From an uncultured Acidobacteriota bacterium (lineage in GTDB: Bacteria > Acidobacteriota > Blastocatellia > RBC074), in contig CADECP010000023.1 of NCBI GenBank assembly GCA_902825875.1, positions 57,166 through 121,165 on the forward strand: DNA of 64,000 bases, written 5' to 3'. Shown here in pieces: positions 55,918 through 64,000 of this stretch. A program made the position numbers and the translations under genes. The number at the start of each line of letters is the position of its first letter. Position 1 is the first letter of the stretch. A model generated the notes under the pieces. That model was not told the origin of the DNA. It saw nothing but the letters and a program-made list of their open reading frames with translations, and made no database searches.

Positions 55918-57237
55918 ATGCCTTCTCTTCGCTGTATCAATTGCCAAACGGAATTTCCGACCACCTCACGAATTTACACTTGCTCAAGCTGTTCGGGCTT
56001 GCTGGATGTCGTTTACGAACTCAATGAATTTACAGGCGAGCGCCTGATGAGCGTTTGGGATTGGCGACGCGCTTCGCCCAAAGCCGTTGACCAAAGCGGC
56101 GTCTGGCGATTTCGTGAACTTCTGCCAGACGCTGACGAATCCGAAATCGTCACTTTGAGCGAAGGCAACACGCAAATTTGGGAAGCTCCGCGTTCGGCTG
56201 GCTTTGCCGGAATGAATCGGCTGGCGTTCAAACATCTGGGAATGAATCCGACCGGATCGTTCAAAGACTTGGGAATGACGACAGGCATCACTCAAGCCAA
56301 ACGATTGGGAGCGACCAGCGTCGCCTGCGCCAGCACTGGCAACACGTCGGCTTCGATGGCGGCTTATGCCGCGCGAGCCGGGATGAAGTCGTACGTGTTC
56401 ATTCCTTCCGGGCAAATCTCGCTGGGCAAATTGTCTCAGGCGTTGGATTACGGTTCGCAGGTCTTGCAACTTGAAGGCGATTTTGACGACGCGATGCGTT
56501 TGGTGCGCGAGGTTGCCAACGAAACGCCGATTTACTTGCTGAACTCGGTCAATCCGTTTCGCCTGGAAGGGCAGAAAACAATTGCGTTTGAATTGCTGCA
56601 ACAGCGCGGCTGGCAAGCGCCGGATCGCATCGTTGTGCCGGGCGGCAATTTGGGAAACTCTTCAGCCATTGCCAAAGGTTTTCACGAATTGCTGGAACGC
56701 GGTGTGATTGAAAAGATGCCGAAGATAACCATCATTCAAGCTGAAGGCGCGAATCCGCTTTATCGCCATTGGTTGCAGCACCGCGACCAAAAGGAATCGG
56801 AGAATTTTGAACCCGTGCCGCATGCCTTCACGATGGCGACAGCGATCAAAATCGGCAATCCGGTTTCGTGGCCTAAAGCCATGCGCGCTTTGGAATGGTC
56901 TGACGGGGAAGTCGAATTCGTCACTGAACAGGAAATCGCCGATGCCAAAGCCGTCATCGGCAGCGACGGCATCGGCTGCGAACCGGCTTCGGCGGTGACG
57001 TTGGCTGGAATCAAAAAACTGGTCGCCGCCGGAACCATTCATTCTGACGAAGACATCGTTGCGATTTTGACAGGCCACGTTTTGAAAGACCCGGATTACA
57101 CTGTCAATTATCATCGCGGCACTCTGAGTTACTCCGACAAAAACGGCCACAAAGTCGAACTGCAATCAAATCACGCCAACGCTTTTACTCAAATTCCAGC
57201 CGAACGCACAGCCATTTTGAAAGCTTTGGGGTTCTGA
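55918..57237 (+). CDS. thrC: Threonine synthase
   Basis: The 439-residue PLP enzyme has an N-terminal zinc ribbon (CINCQ and CSSCSG at about residues 6-27). The PLP lysine lies in FKHLGMNPTGSFKDLGMT, the phosphate loop is ASTGNTSASMAAYA, and PGGNLGNSSAIAKG and GCEPASAVTLAGIK follow. It converts O-phosphohomoserine to threonine. A zinc ribbon start is seen in many non-enteric ThrC proteins. With asd and lysC it supplies most of the threonine branch; hom and thrB are not in the window. No clear Shine-Dalgarno is seen before ATG 55918, which sits 9 bases after the inverted repeat. Confidence 0.93.
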   Translation: MPSLRCINCQTEFPTTSRIYTCSSCSGLLDVVYELNEFTGERLMSVWDWRRASPKAVDQSGVWRFRELLPDADESEIVTLSEGNTQIWEAPRSAGFAGMNRLAFKHLGMNPTGSFKDLGMTTGITQAKRLGATSVACASTGNTSASMAAYAARAGMKSYVFIPSGQISLGKLSQALDYGSQVLQLEGDFDDAMRLVREVANETPIYLLNSVNPFRLEGQKTIAFELLQQRGWQAPDRIVVPGGNLGNSSAIAKGFHELLERGVIEKMPKITIIQAEGANPLYRHWLQHRDQKESENFEPVPHAFTMATAIKIGNPVSWPKAMRALEWSDGEVEFVTEQEIADAKAVIGSDGIGCEPASAVTLAGIKKLVAAGTIHSDEDIVAILTGHVLKDPDYTVNYHRGTLSYSDKNGHKVELQSNHANAFTQIPAERTAILKALGF

Positions 57238-57410
57238 CAAATTTTGAGCGACGATTAGGAAATTGCCGCCCAAGCCATCAAACAACAGAAAATCAGCGAT
57301 CAGGTTTCGTTGAACGTGCAGTTTTTTCGATCAGCGTGTAGGATGAATGTACTGTTGGTAAAACCAGACAGGCTTACCAAAAAACATATCTGCGAGTGTA
57401 ACTGGAAAAA

Positions 57411-58241
57411 ATGACTCATTCAGAATTGTTGAAGATGTATGACTTTACCGGTCGTTCGGTGGTGATTACCGGCGGCACTGGTGTGTTGTGTAGCGCAATG
57501 GCAAAGGCTTTGGTCGGGTGTGGAGCGAACGTTGCCGTTTTGGTTCGCAGCCTGGAAAAAGGCGAAGCTCTGTTGGCGGAAGTGGAAGGGCCTGGACGAG
57601 CGATTATTGTTCAAGGCGATGTGCTTCAGGCTGACACCTTGCAGCAAGCTGTGAAAACCGTCCTTGAAGAATTTGGACGAGTTGACGGATTGATAAACGG
57701 CGCGGGCGGCAACAGCCCCGAAGCCACGACGCGACCTGATCTGACTTTTTTCAACCTGCCTGAACAAGCTCTGCGGTATGTATTTGAGCTAAACATGTTG
57801 GGCACGATTTTGCCGTGTCAGGTGTTTGGCCGGCAGATGGCCGAACAAGGCGAAGGCGTGATTCTGAACGTCTCTTCGATGAGTGCCATGCGCCCGTTGA
57901 CCCGCGTGATCGGTTATTCGGCGGCCAAAGCCGGAATCAACAACTTCACGCAATGGTTGGCGGTGCATCTGGCTCAGCAGTATTCGCCGCGTCTGAGGGT
58001 CAACGCCGTTGCTCCGGGGTTTTTCCTGACTGAGCAGAATCGTTCGTTGCTGACCGATACGACAACGGGCGGTCTGACTGCTCGCGGACAAAGCATCGTC
58101 GCCCACACGCCCATGGGGAGATTTGGCGATCCCGAAGATTTGTTGGGAGCCGTGCTTTGGCTGATGTCTCCTGCGTCGGCATTTGTGACAGGAATCGTCG
58201 TGCCGGTGGACGGCGGCTTTTCAGCCTTCAGCGGCGTGTAA
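57411..58241 (+). CDS. Short-chain dehydrogenase/reductase, D-mannonate or gluconate oxidoreductase type
   Basis: The 276-residue protein has the classical SDR set: SVVITGGTGVLCSAMAKAL (NAD(P) motif), the NGAGGNSPEATT loop, NVSSMSAMRPLTRVIGYSAAKAGINNF with catalytic Ser, Tyr and Lys, and PGFFLTEQN. The GAGGNSPEATT segment and the length fit the fructuronate/gluconate 5-dehydrogenase subgroup. It oxidises a sugar acid in the cytoplasm. It stands alone between thrC and a sensor kinase. Confidence 0.88.
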   Translation: MTHSELLKMYDFTGRSVVITGGTGVLCSAMAKALVGCGANVAVLVRSLEKGEALLAEVEGPGRAIIVQGDVLQADTLQQAVKTVLEEFGRVDGLINGAGGNSPEATTRPDLTFFNLPEQALRYVFELNMLGTILPCQVFGRQMAEQGEGVILNVSSMSAMRPLTRVIGYSAAKAGINNFTQWLAVHLAQQYSPRLRVNAVAPGFFLTEQNRSLLTDTTTGGLTARGQSIVAHTPMGRFGDPEDLLGAVLWLMSPASAFVTGIVVPVDGGFSAFSGV

Positions 58242-58317
58242 GCGACAACAAGATAGATGCCCATTCTCAATCTGGCTGACCCTTGCCCAGCTATAGTTAC
58301 AAAGGTGGATAACGGTT

Positions 58318-60987
58318 ATGAGCGCTCTGCATATTTTGTCATTTGTTCTTTTGGCAACTGCATCTGTCTGGTTTGCCGTGTTGGTATGGCGGCAAAAAGA
58401 TTGGGGCCTTGTTTTTATTACGCTGACCGCCGGATTCATCACGTTGCATGAGTTTCTGGAATTATTGGCTGTGCCGGGCGTCGGTTCTCCAACTCGTGAA
58501 CGATTCTTTTCGCGTGAAATTCCGGCCAGATTGCTTGCCATCGGAATTGCGTATTTCCTGAGTCGGTCATTGCGAGACCGTCTGCGGTTGGAAGAGCAAT
58601 TGCGGCTTGGCGATCTGACGTACAAAGGAATCTTTGAAGCCGCCAGCGATGCCGTTTTGGTGCTTGATCGCAAATCGTTGACCATTACCGATGTCAATTT
58701 TTCGGGTTGCGAACAATACGGGTACAAACGAGAAGAGCTGTTAGGTAAAAGTATTAAAGAGCTTTCTGATGAACCGGAAAAAACCGTTGAATCGTTTCAA
58801 ATGGGAGAAAACAAAATCCCAATGCGGTATCACCGACGGAAAAATGGAAGCGTTTTTCCAGTTGAAATCGTCGCCAGCAATTTTTCGCAAAATAACAAAG
58901 ATTATCTGGTCGGGATCGTGCGCGACATCTCTGACCGGGTAAACATCAGCCAGCAAACCCGATTGCGCGAAGAACAATTGAAACGGCACAACGAAGCTTT
59001 GGGACGGCTTTCGCGCAGCAGTATTCTGGAGCAAAAAGGATTGCAGGCGGCGCTGCGGGAAATTACTGAAGTCGCCGCGCAGGCGCTGGATGTCGAGCGG
59101 GTTAGTGTTTGGTTGTTCGACGAAGCTCGGACAAAGATTGTGTGTCAGGATTTGTATCAGCGCGGCAATGCGGAACACAGCGACGGCGTGGAACTATCGG
59201 AAGTTGATTACCCCTCGTATTTCGCTGCGCTGGGCGAAGACAGAACCATTGCAGCCAACGATGCTCACAGAGACCCGCGTACCAAAGAGTTTTCAACAAA
59301 TTACCTGACGCCATTGGGAATCGCTTCCATGCTGGATGCTCCGATACGATTGCTGGGGCAGCACATCGGCGTGGTTTGTAACGAACAAGTTGGCGCCGCA
59401 CGGCGTTGGTCGCCCGAAGAAGAAATCTTTGCCGCTTCGATTGCCGATTTCGTGACGCTGGCAATTGAAACCGAAGAGCGGCAAAAGGCCAGAAAATCAG
59501 TCGAACGCCTGGCGGAAATTCTGCAACTGACGACTGATTTTGTCGGCATTTCCAAAGTGGATGGGCATTCTCCGTTTATGAATGGTGGCGGGCGAAAGAT
59601 GCTCGGAATTGACGAATCCGAAAACATCTCCGATTTACAGGTCAGAGACTTTTTGCCGGATTCAGCCTGGAAGATTTATCGGGAAGAGGCATTGCCGCTG
59701 GTGATGTTGGACGGCGTTTGGGCGGGCGAAACTTCGTTGAGAAGACGCGATAACAGCGAACTGGATGTTTCTCAGGTGTTGATCGGCCATCGAAACGGTT
59801 CGGGCAAGATTGAATATCTGTCCACGATCATGCGGGACATTTCCGACCGCAAACGCGGCGAACAGGCGCTGCGACAAAGCGAAGAGCGATTTCGCGCGCT
59901 TTACGAAGACAATCCCTCCATGTACTTCATCGTGGACGCCAACGGGATTGTGTTGTCCGTCAATCGTTATGGAGCCGAGCATCTTGGGTACAGGGTAAAA
60001 GAACTGGTCGGAAAATCCGTGCTGGGAGTTTTTCACGAAGACGACAAAGCCAGAGTTGCCGAAAAATTCCAAGCCTGTTTGCAGCAACCTGACAAAGTTG
60101 CCGAATGGGAATTTCGCAAGCTTCACAAAAACGGCACGTTGATGTGGGTGAAAGAGTTTGTTCGAGTCGTGAAATCCGACGATGGCAAACCTGTGGCATT
60201 GATTGTTTGCGACGACATCACCGAACAGAAAAAGACTGAGCAGAAAATCCAGCAACTCAACGCCGAGTTGGAAATTCGCGTCGCCGAACGAACGGCACAG
60301 CTTCAGGCGGCGAATCACGAACTAGAGGCTTTCAGTTATTCCGTTTCGCACGATTTACGCGCGCCGCTCAGAGCCATCAGCGGATTCAGCGATGCCTTGT
60401 TGGCCGATCACTCAAATCGTTTGGACGAACAGGGATTGCATTACCTGAAACGCATCAACGTCGCCAGCCAGCGTATGGGACATTTGATTGACGCGCTATT
60501 GTCGTTGTCGCGCATCATGCGAAAAGAAATTCATCTTTCCGATGTCAATTTGTCGGAACTGGCGCAGCAGGTGATTGCTGAATTGCCAACCACCAATTCA
60601 GGCAGAAAGGTCGAATTTGCCGTTCAGCCCGGATTGAAAGCCAGCGCCGATACCGGATTGATACGAATCGTTTTAGAAAACCTGATAAGCAATGCCTGGA
60701 AATACACCGCCACCCGCGAATTGGCAAAAATCGAATTTGGTTCGATCACTTTGCCCGGTGATGGGCAACAGGCGTTTTTTGTTCGTGACAACGGCGTAGG
60801 CTTTGATATGGCCTATTCCAGCCAGTTGTTCAGAGTGTTTCAGCGGTTGCATTCCAAAAAAGAATTTGAAGGCGAAGGCATAGGTTTGACGACCGTGTTG
60901 AGGATTATTCAACGGCACGGCGGCAAAGTTTGGGCGGAAGGTGCAGTCAACGAAGGAGCTTGTTTTTATTTCACCATTGGCGCGTGA
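58318..60987 (+). CDS. Membrane-anchored PAS/GAF sensor histidine kinase
   Basis: The 889-residue kinase starts with two membrane helices (about 4-24 and 32-50). Then come a PAS domain (about 100-205; FEAASDAVLVLDRKSL), a GAF domain (about 230-400), a second and third PAS (about 410-520 and 530-650), a coiled linker, HisKA with His678 in FSYSVSHDLRAPLRAISGF, and HATPase (about 785-885; NAWKYTA, DNGVGFDM, GEGIGLTTVLRIIQRHGG). The phytochrome-like C-terminal half belongs to the Cph1/bacteriophytochrome group. It is followed 33 bases later by its likely partner, a single-domain response regulator. Confidence 0.92.
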   Translation: MSALHILSFVLLATASVWFAVLVWRQKDWGLVFITLTAGFITLHEFLELLAVPGVGSPTRERFFSREIPARLLAIGIAYFLSRSLRDRLRLEEQLRLGDLTYKGIFEAASDAVLVLDRKSLTITDVNFSGCEQYGYKREELLGKSIKELSDEPEKTVESFQMGENKIPMRYHRRKNGSVFPVEIVASNFSQNNKDYLVGIVRDISDRVNISQQTRLREEQLKRHNEALGRLSRSSILEQKGLQAALREITEVAAQALDVERVSVWLFDEARTKIVCQDLYQRGNAEHSDGVELSEVDYPSYFAALGEDRTIAANDAHRDPRTKEFSTNYLTPLGIASMLDAPIRLLGQHIGVVCNEQVGAARRWSPEEEIFAASIADFVTLAIETEERQKARKSVERLAEILQLTTDFVGISKVDGHSPFMNGGGRKMLGIDESENISDLQVRDFLPDSAWKIYREEALPLVMLDGVWAGETSLRRRDNSELDVSQVLIGHRNGSGKIEYLSTIMRDISDRKRGEQALRQSEERFRALYEDNPSMYFIVDANGIVLSVNRYGAEHLGYRVKELVGKSVLGVFHEDDKARVAEKFQACLQQPDKVAEWEFRKLHKNGTLMWVKEFVRVVKSDDGKPVALIVCDDITEQKKTEQKIQQLNAELEIRVAERTAQLQAANHELEAFSYSVSHDLRAPLRAISGFSDALLADHSNRLDEQGLHYLKRINVASQRMGHLIDALLSLSRIMRKEIHLSDVNLSELAQQVIAELPTTNSGRKVEFAVQPGLKASADTGLIRIVLENLISNAWKYTATRELAKIEFGSITLPGDGQQAFFVRDNGVGFDMAYSSQLFRVFQRLHSKKEFEGEGIGLTTVLRIIQRHGGKVWAEGAVNEGACFYFTIGA

Positions 60988-61020
60988 GCCTGTGGCCGCG
61001 ATTTTTCATGAGGTGCCATT

Positions 61021-61467
61021 ATGAATCAAAACGCGATTTTATTGGTCGAAGACAACGCAGACGATGTCGAACTGGCGCAACTGGCATTTGAGCGCAACCG
61101 GATTTCAAACGAGCTGGTCGTTGCCTGGGATGGCGCAGAAGCTCTGGATTACCTGTTCGGCTCCGGCATTCACAGCGGACGCGATGTAAGCCAGTTGCCC
61201 GCCCTGATGCTGTTGGATTTGAAACTGCCGAAGCTCAATGGCCTGGAAGTATTGCGTCGCATTCGCTCCGACCGGCGCACAGCGTTGATTCCGGTTGTGA
61301 TTTTGACTACTTCGCAGGTTGAGCAGGATGTTTGCGAAGGATACCAATCCGGCGCCAACAGCTTTGTAGTCAAACCGCTGGGCTTCGATCAATTTTCCGA
61401 AGTAATCAAACACTTGAGCAAATACTGGCTTGAATTGAATGAACCACCACCACTGACCGGAGGATAA
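61021..61467 (+). CDS. Single-domain response regulator (Rcp1-like)
   Basis: The 148-residue protein is a bare receiver domain: acidic triad VEDNADD, phosphoacceptor Asp66 in LMLLDLKLPKLNG, ILTTS and the VVKPLGFDQF lysine. The insertion before the phosphoacceptor and the SYQSGANSFVVKP end are typical of Rcp1-like partners of phytochrome-type kinases. It has no output domain and would pass phosphate or act by protein contact. AGGTG precedes the ATG. Confidence 0.94.
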   Translation: MNQNAILLVEDNADDVELAQLAFERNRISNELVVAWDGAEALDYLFGSGIHSGRDVSQLPALMLLDLKLPKLNGLEVLRRIRSDRRTALIPVVILTTSQVEQDVCEGYQSGANSFVVKPLGFDQFSEVIKHLSKYWLELNEPPPLTGG

Positions 61468-61470
61468 TCC

Positions 61471-62547
61471 ATGAACCCACTACTCCGCGTTCTGATAATT
61501 GAGGACGAAGACGACGACGAAGAACTGATTTTGCGACATCTGGCTGTTGCTGGTTACGACCTGGAATCGTACCGCGTGGAAGATGCGCGGTCGCTGTCGG
61601 AAGCTCTGGAAAATCCGAACTGGGATGTCATCATCGCTGATTATCGCTTGCCACAGTTTGACGCGATGGCGGCGCTGAGCATTGTCAAAGAAAAAAATCT
61701 CGATATTCCATTTCTGATTGTTTCAGGAACCATCGGCGAACAACTGGCGGTTTCGGCGATGAAGGCAGGCGCGCACGATTACATCATGAAAGACAACCTG
61801 CCGCGTCTGGTTCCAGCCATTGAGCGCGAAATCCGCGAAGCTTCGATACGCCGCGAACGTCGCCTGGCTGAACAGCAGCTTCATGAATCGCATGAACATT
61901 TGCGCCGACTGACCGCGCATTTGCAAAACGTTCTGGAAGAAGAACGCAAACGCATTTCCCGTGAAATTCACGACGAATTGGGACAACGCCTGACCGGTTG
62001 CAAATTTGACCTAAAACGTCTTGCCGATTCTTTGCAGGAAAAACAGCCCGATCTGGTTCCGCAGGTGGATACGATGCTGGAGCATCTGGGAAGTTTGACT
62101 CAAACGGTTCGACGAATTGCTGCGGAATTGCGACCGGGCGTTTTGGATGAATTGGGATTGCTGGCAGCCATCGAATGGCAATCGAATGAGTTCGAAGCTC
62201 GAACGCAAATTACTTGCGAACTGACCAACGCCACAGACGAAATTCAAATGGAAAGTGGCAAAGCGACCGCAGTGTTTCGCATTTATCAGGAAGCTCTGAC
62301 CAACATTGCCCGTCATTCCGAAGCTACGAAAATCTGGGTGAGGGTCAGTTCCGGCGGCGGTTTTTTTACGCTGAAGGTTCACGACAACGGCAAAGGCGTG
62401 ACCGAAAATGATCTTCGCAATTCGCGCTCATTGGGAGTGCTGGGAATGCGGGAACGCGCTCAGATTTATGGTGGCGAAATAACAATCAAAGGAATTCCCG
62501 GCGAAGGCACTACTCTCATTTTGCGAATGCCAATGAGCGACAATTGA
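61471..62547 (+). CDS. Receiver-HisKA_3-HATPase fusion (atypical NarL-type kinase)
   Basis: The 358-residue protein has an N-terminal receiver (IEDEDDDEEL, phosphoacceptor Asp57 in DVIIADYRLPQFD, K in YIMKDNLPRL). A HisKA_3 region follows with His167 in RISREIHDELGQRLTGCKFDL, then an HATPase at about 255-355 (QEALTNIARHSEATKIWV, DNGKGV, GVLGMRERAQIYGGEITI). It shares the kinase half with the giant sensor at 33869. GGAGG overlaps the end of the previous gene (3-base gap). It could accept phosphate from His678 or Asp66 and relay it to an output regulator elsewhere. Confidence 0.93.
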   Translation: MNPLLRVLIIEDEDDDEELILRHLAVAGYDLESYRVEDARSLSEALENPNWDVIIADYRLPQFDAMAALSIVKEKNLDIPFLIVSGTIGEQLAVSAMKAGAHDYIMKDNLPRLVPAIEREIREASIRRERRLAEQQLHESHEHLRRLTAHLQNVLEEERKRISREIHDELGQRLTGCKFDLKRLADSLQEKQPDLVPQVDTMLEHLGSLTQTVRRIAAELRPGVLDELGLLAAIEWQSNEFEARTQITCELTNATDEIQMESGKATAVFRIYQEALTNIARHSEATKIWVRVSSGGGFFTLKVHDNGKGVTENDLRNSRSLGVLGMRERAQIYGGEITIKGIPGEGTTLILRMPMSDN

Positions 62548-62601
62548 GTTTTGCCGATCACCGCAAATGACAACTGCAACTTATTTTTTGGGGAGACAGG
62601 G

Positions 62602-63873
62602 ATGTTGATAGGCGCTGGTAGCACAGACAAATTTCTTTCCGAATCCGAAATCCGCGAATTGATGCTCACCGCATTGACGGCTGCCAAACTCGATGGCAAA
62701 CGAATCATCATTATTATTCCGGACGGCACGCGCACCGCGCCGATTGGGCAGATGTTCAGGCTCTTTCACGAATTGCTCAGCGAAAAAGTCGCCGCGCTGG
62801 ATTACCTGATCGCGCTCGGCACGCACCAGCCGATGAGCGAAGAGGCGATCAACGAGCGAATTGGCGTTACCGCCGAAGAGCGCGCAGGCAAATACGCCAA
62901 AGCCAAAATCTTCAATCATCATTGGGAACTGCCGGAAACCTTTGTCGAGCTTGGAGTGATTTCCAAAGAAGAAATTTCCCGGATCAGCGATGGGCTTCTG
63001 AACGAAGCCGTCAACGTGAAGTTGAACAAACTGGTTTTCGATTACGACCAGATCATCATTTGCGGTCCGACCTTTCCGCATGAAGTCGTTGGCTTTTCCG
63101 GCGGCAACAAATACTTCTTTCCGGGAATCAGCGCGGGCGAAGTCATTAACTTTTCGCACTGGCTGGGCGCGCTGGTGACGAGTTACGAAACCATCGGCAA
63201 GAAATACACAGCCGTTCGCAAAGTCATTGATCGCGCGGCGCAATTCATCAACCATCCGAAGCTTTGCTTCAGTCTGGTGGTCAAAGGTGAATCGCTCGCC
63301 GGTCTGTACATCGGTTCGCCTGAAGAAGCGTGGGAAGCCGCCAGCAATTTGTCATCGAAGCTGCACATCGTTTGGGCGGATCGCCAATACAAACGTGTGC
63401 TTTCGGTGATGCCCAAGCTTTACGACGACATCTGGACTGGCTCGAAAGGCATGTACAAACTGGAGCCGGTTATTGCCGACGGAGGCGAAGTCATCATTTA
63501 CGCGCCGCACATTGACGAAATCAGTTATTCACACGGCAAGATTCTGGATGAACTCGGCTATCACGTGCTGGAGTATTTCACGAAGCAGTGGGACAAGTTC
63601 AAAGATTATCCGCTCGGCGTGGTCGCGCACAGCACGCACCTGACTGGCATTGGTACTTACGACCCTGCGACCGGCGTCGAAAAACCTCGCATCAAAGTCA
63701 CGCTGGCGACGCGCATTCCCAAAGAGCGATGCGAACGGCTGAACCTCGGTTATCTCGACCCTGACACGATCAACCCGGACGACTGGAAAGACCGCGAAGC
63801 CGAAGGCATCTTGCTGGTTCCCAAAGCGGGCGAAATGCTTTATCGCTTGAAGCCGAAAGGCGCGGCAGCCTAA
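62602..63873 (+). CDS. LarA-like nickel-dependent lactate racemase family protein
   Basis: The 423-residue protein has the LarA (DUF2088) signature: IIIIIPDGTRTAPIGQM, ALGTHQPMSEEAINERIG, HEVVGFSGGNKYFFPGISAGEVINFSHW and STHLTGIG. LarA uses a nickel pincer nucleotide made by LarB, LarC and LarE, none of which are in the window. The family now includes racemases of several 2-hydroxy acids. ATG at 62602 has GGGGAGA upstream; the longer TTG frame has no such support. It follows the receiver-kinase gene by 54 bases. Confidence 0.85.
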   Translation: MLIGAGSTDKFLSESEIRELMLTALTAAKLDGKRIIIIIPDGTRTAPIGQMFRLFHELLSEKVAALDYLIALGTHQPMSEEAINERIGVTAEERAGKYAKAKIFNHHWELPETFVELGVISKEEISRISDGLLNEAVNVKLNKLVFDYDQIIICGPTFPHEVVGFSGGNKYFFPGISAGEVINFSHWLGALVTSYETIGKKYTAVRKVIDRAAQFINHPKLCFSLVVKGESLAGLYIGSPEEAWEAASNLSSKLHIVWADRQYKRVLSVMPKLYDDIWTGSKGMYKLEPVIADGGEVIIYAPHIDEISYSHGKILDELGYHVLEYFTKQWDKFKDYPLGVVAHSTHLTGIGTYDPATGVEKPRIKVTLATRIPKERCERLNLGYLDPDTINPDDWKDREAEGILLVPKAGEMLYRLKPKGAAA

Positions 63874-63903
63874 ACAAAAGATCAACTCGAAAGGGCAAAT
63901 CTT

Positions 63904-64000
63904 ATGAAAAGAATTTCCTCGATGATTTTGGCAGTTCCGGTTTTGTCATTAAACCTGTTGCGTGATAAGGCGCGAAGGTCGAAAGGCGATAAAAGCCTGT
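63904..64000 (+). CDS. Start of an exported protein (cut by window end)
   Basis: An ATG at 63904 opens a frame that stays open to the right edge (32 codons). The first residues MKRISSMILAVPVLSLNLL resemble a signal peptide; a purine-rich GAAAGGG lies upstream. The body is not visible. Confidence 0.5.
   Translation, partial: MKRISSMILAVPVLSLNLLRDKARRSKGDKSL

Overview
The window reads as chromosomal DNA of a free-living, Gram-negative-type bacterium with a large, repeat-rich genome. The best guess is an acidobacterium of the Blastocatellia/Solibacter kind. This is inferred from an LVIVD protein with a Solibacter-type C-terminal domain (TIGR03437 type), three DUF1080 proteins, DUF1501 and cytochrome-DUF1549/DUF1553 proteins, a one-component giant sensor kinase, many signal peptides, and gene gaps full of unrelated palindromic repeats. 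No rRNA, tRNA, CRISPR array, transposase or prophage gene was seen.

Layout. 1-3.9 kb: a polymorphic-toxin locus with a leaderless RHS core, an HNH-like toxin tip, an SMI1/KNR4 immunity gene and an orphan RHS core fragment 98% identical to part of the first. 3.9-10.4 kb (minus): an LVIVD surface protein, two tandem exported Ppx/GppA-like proteins, and two tail-anchored proteins. 10.9-18.7 kb: CoxG-like protein, sucC, VKOR, DUF1080, HisN-like phosphatase, a 140-residue SET-domain protein, a DUF1287 lipoprotein, FprA-like reductase and an HSL-type esterase. 19-25 kb: ExbB/TolQ without ExbD, a mosaic of dead kinase and MFS gene fragments, DUF1080, sulfatase, MFS carrier and GNAT. 25-33.7 kb (minus): Tat-exported Gfo/Idh/MocA enzyme, exported MetX-like hydrolase, DUF1501, an 89-residue Tat minigene, DUF1080 and a 1061-residue PSCyt1-DUF1549-DUF1553 protein. 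This looks like a planctomycete-style extracytoplasmic carbohydrate module.

33.9-48 kb holds the most interesting material. A giant NarL-type sensor kinase faces a run of exported genes: a polytopic membrane protein, at least five secreted proteins carrying one recurring ~100-residue beta-sandwich-like domain, a 789-residue predicted outer-membrane barrel and a last secreted multi-domain protein. Four transcription starts in this run share an arrangement visible by eye: three to five 11-bp direct repeats (CTTTCA-N5) followed at a constant distance by a weak -35, exactly 17 bp and a -10. That is the geometry of promoters activated by PhoB/OmpR-type regulators, so the run looks like one co-regulated and undescribed cell-surface system.

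48.3-53.1 kb: Baeyer-Villiger-type monooxygenase, HigBA toxin-antitoxin with a GNAT, GMC oxidoreductase and a ParE/Phd pair. 53.2-57.2 kb: asd-lysC-thrC, the aspartate-to-threonine pathway, preceded by a promoter and terminator that would make a ~57-nt leader RNA. 57.4-64 kb: SDR enzyme, a PAS/GAF sensor kinase, a single-domain response regulator, a receiver-histidine kinase fusion, a LarA-like racemase and the start of an exported protein.

Intergenic DNA carries at least eight different inverted-repeat elements and several heptanucleotide tandem repeats, two of them inside a coding region. Functional statements are from motif and family recognition by reading; no database search was run.
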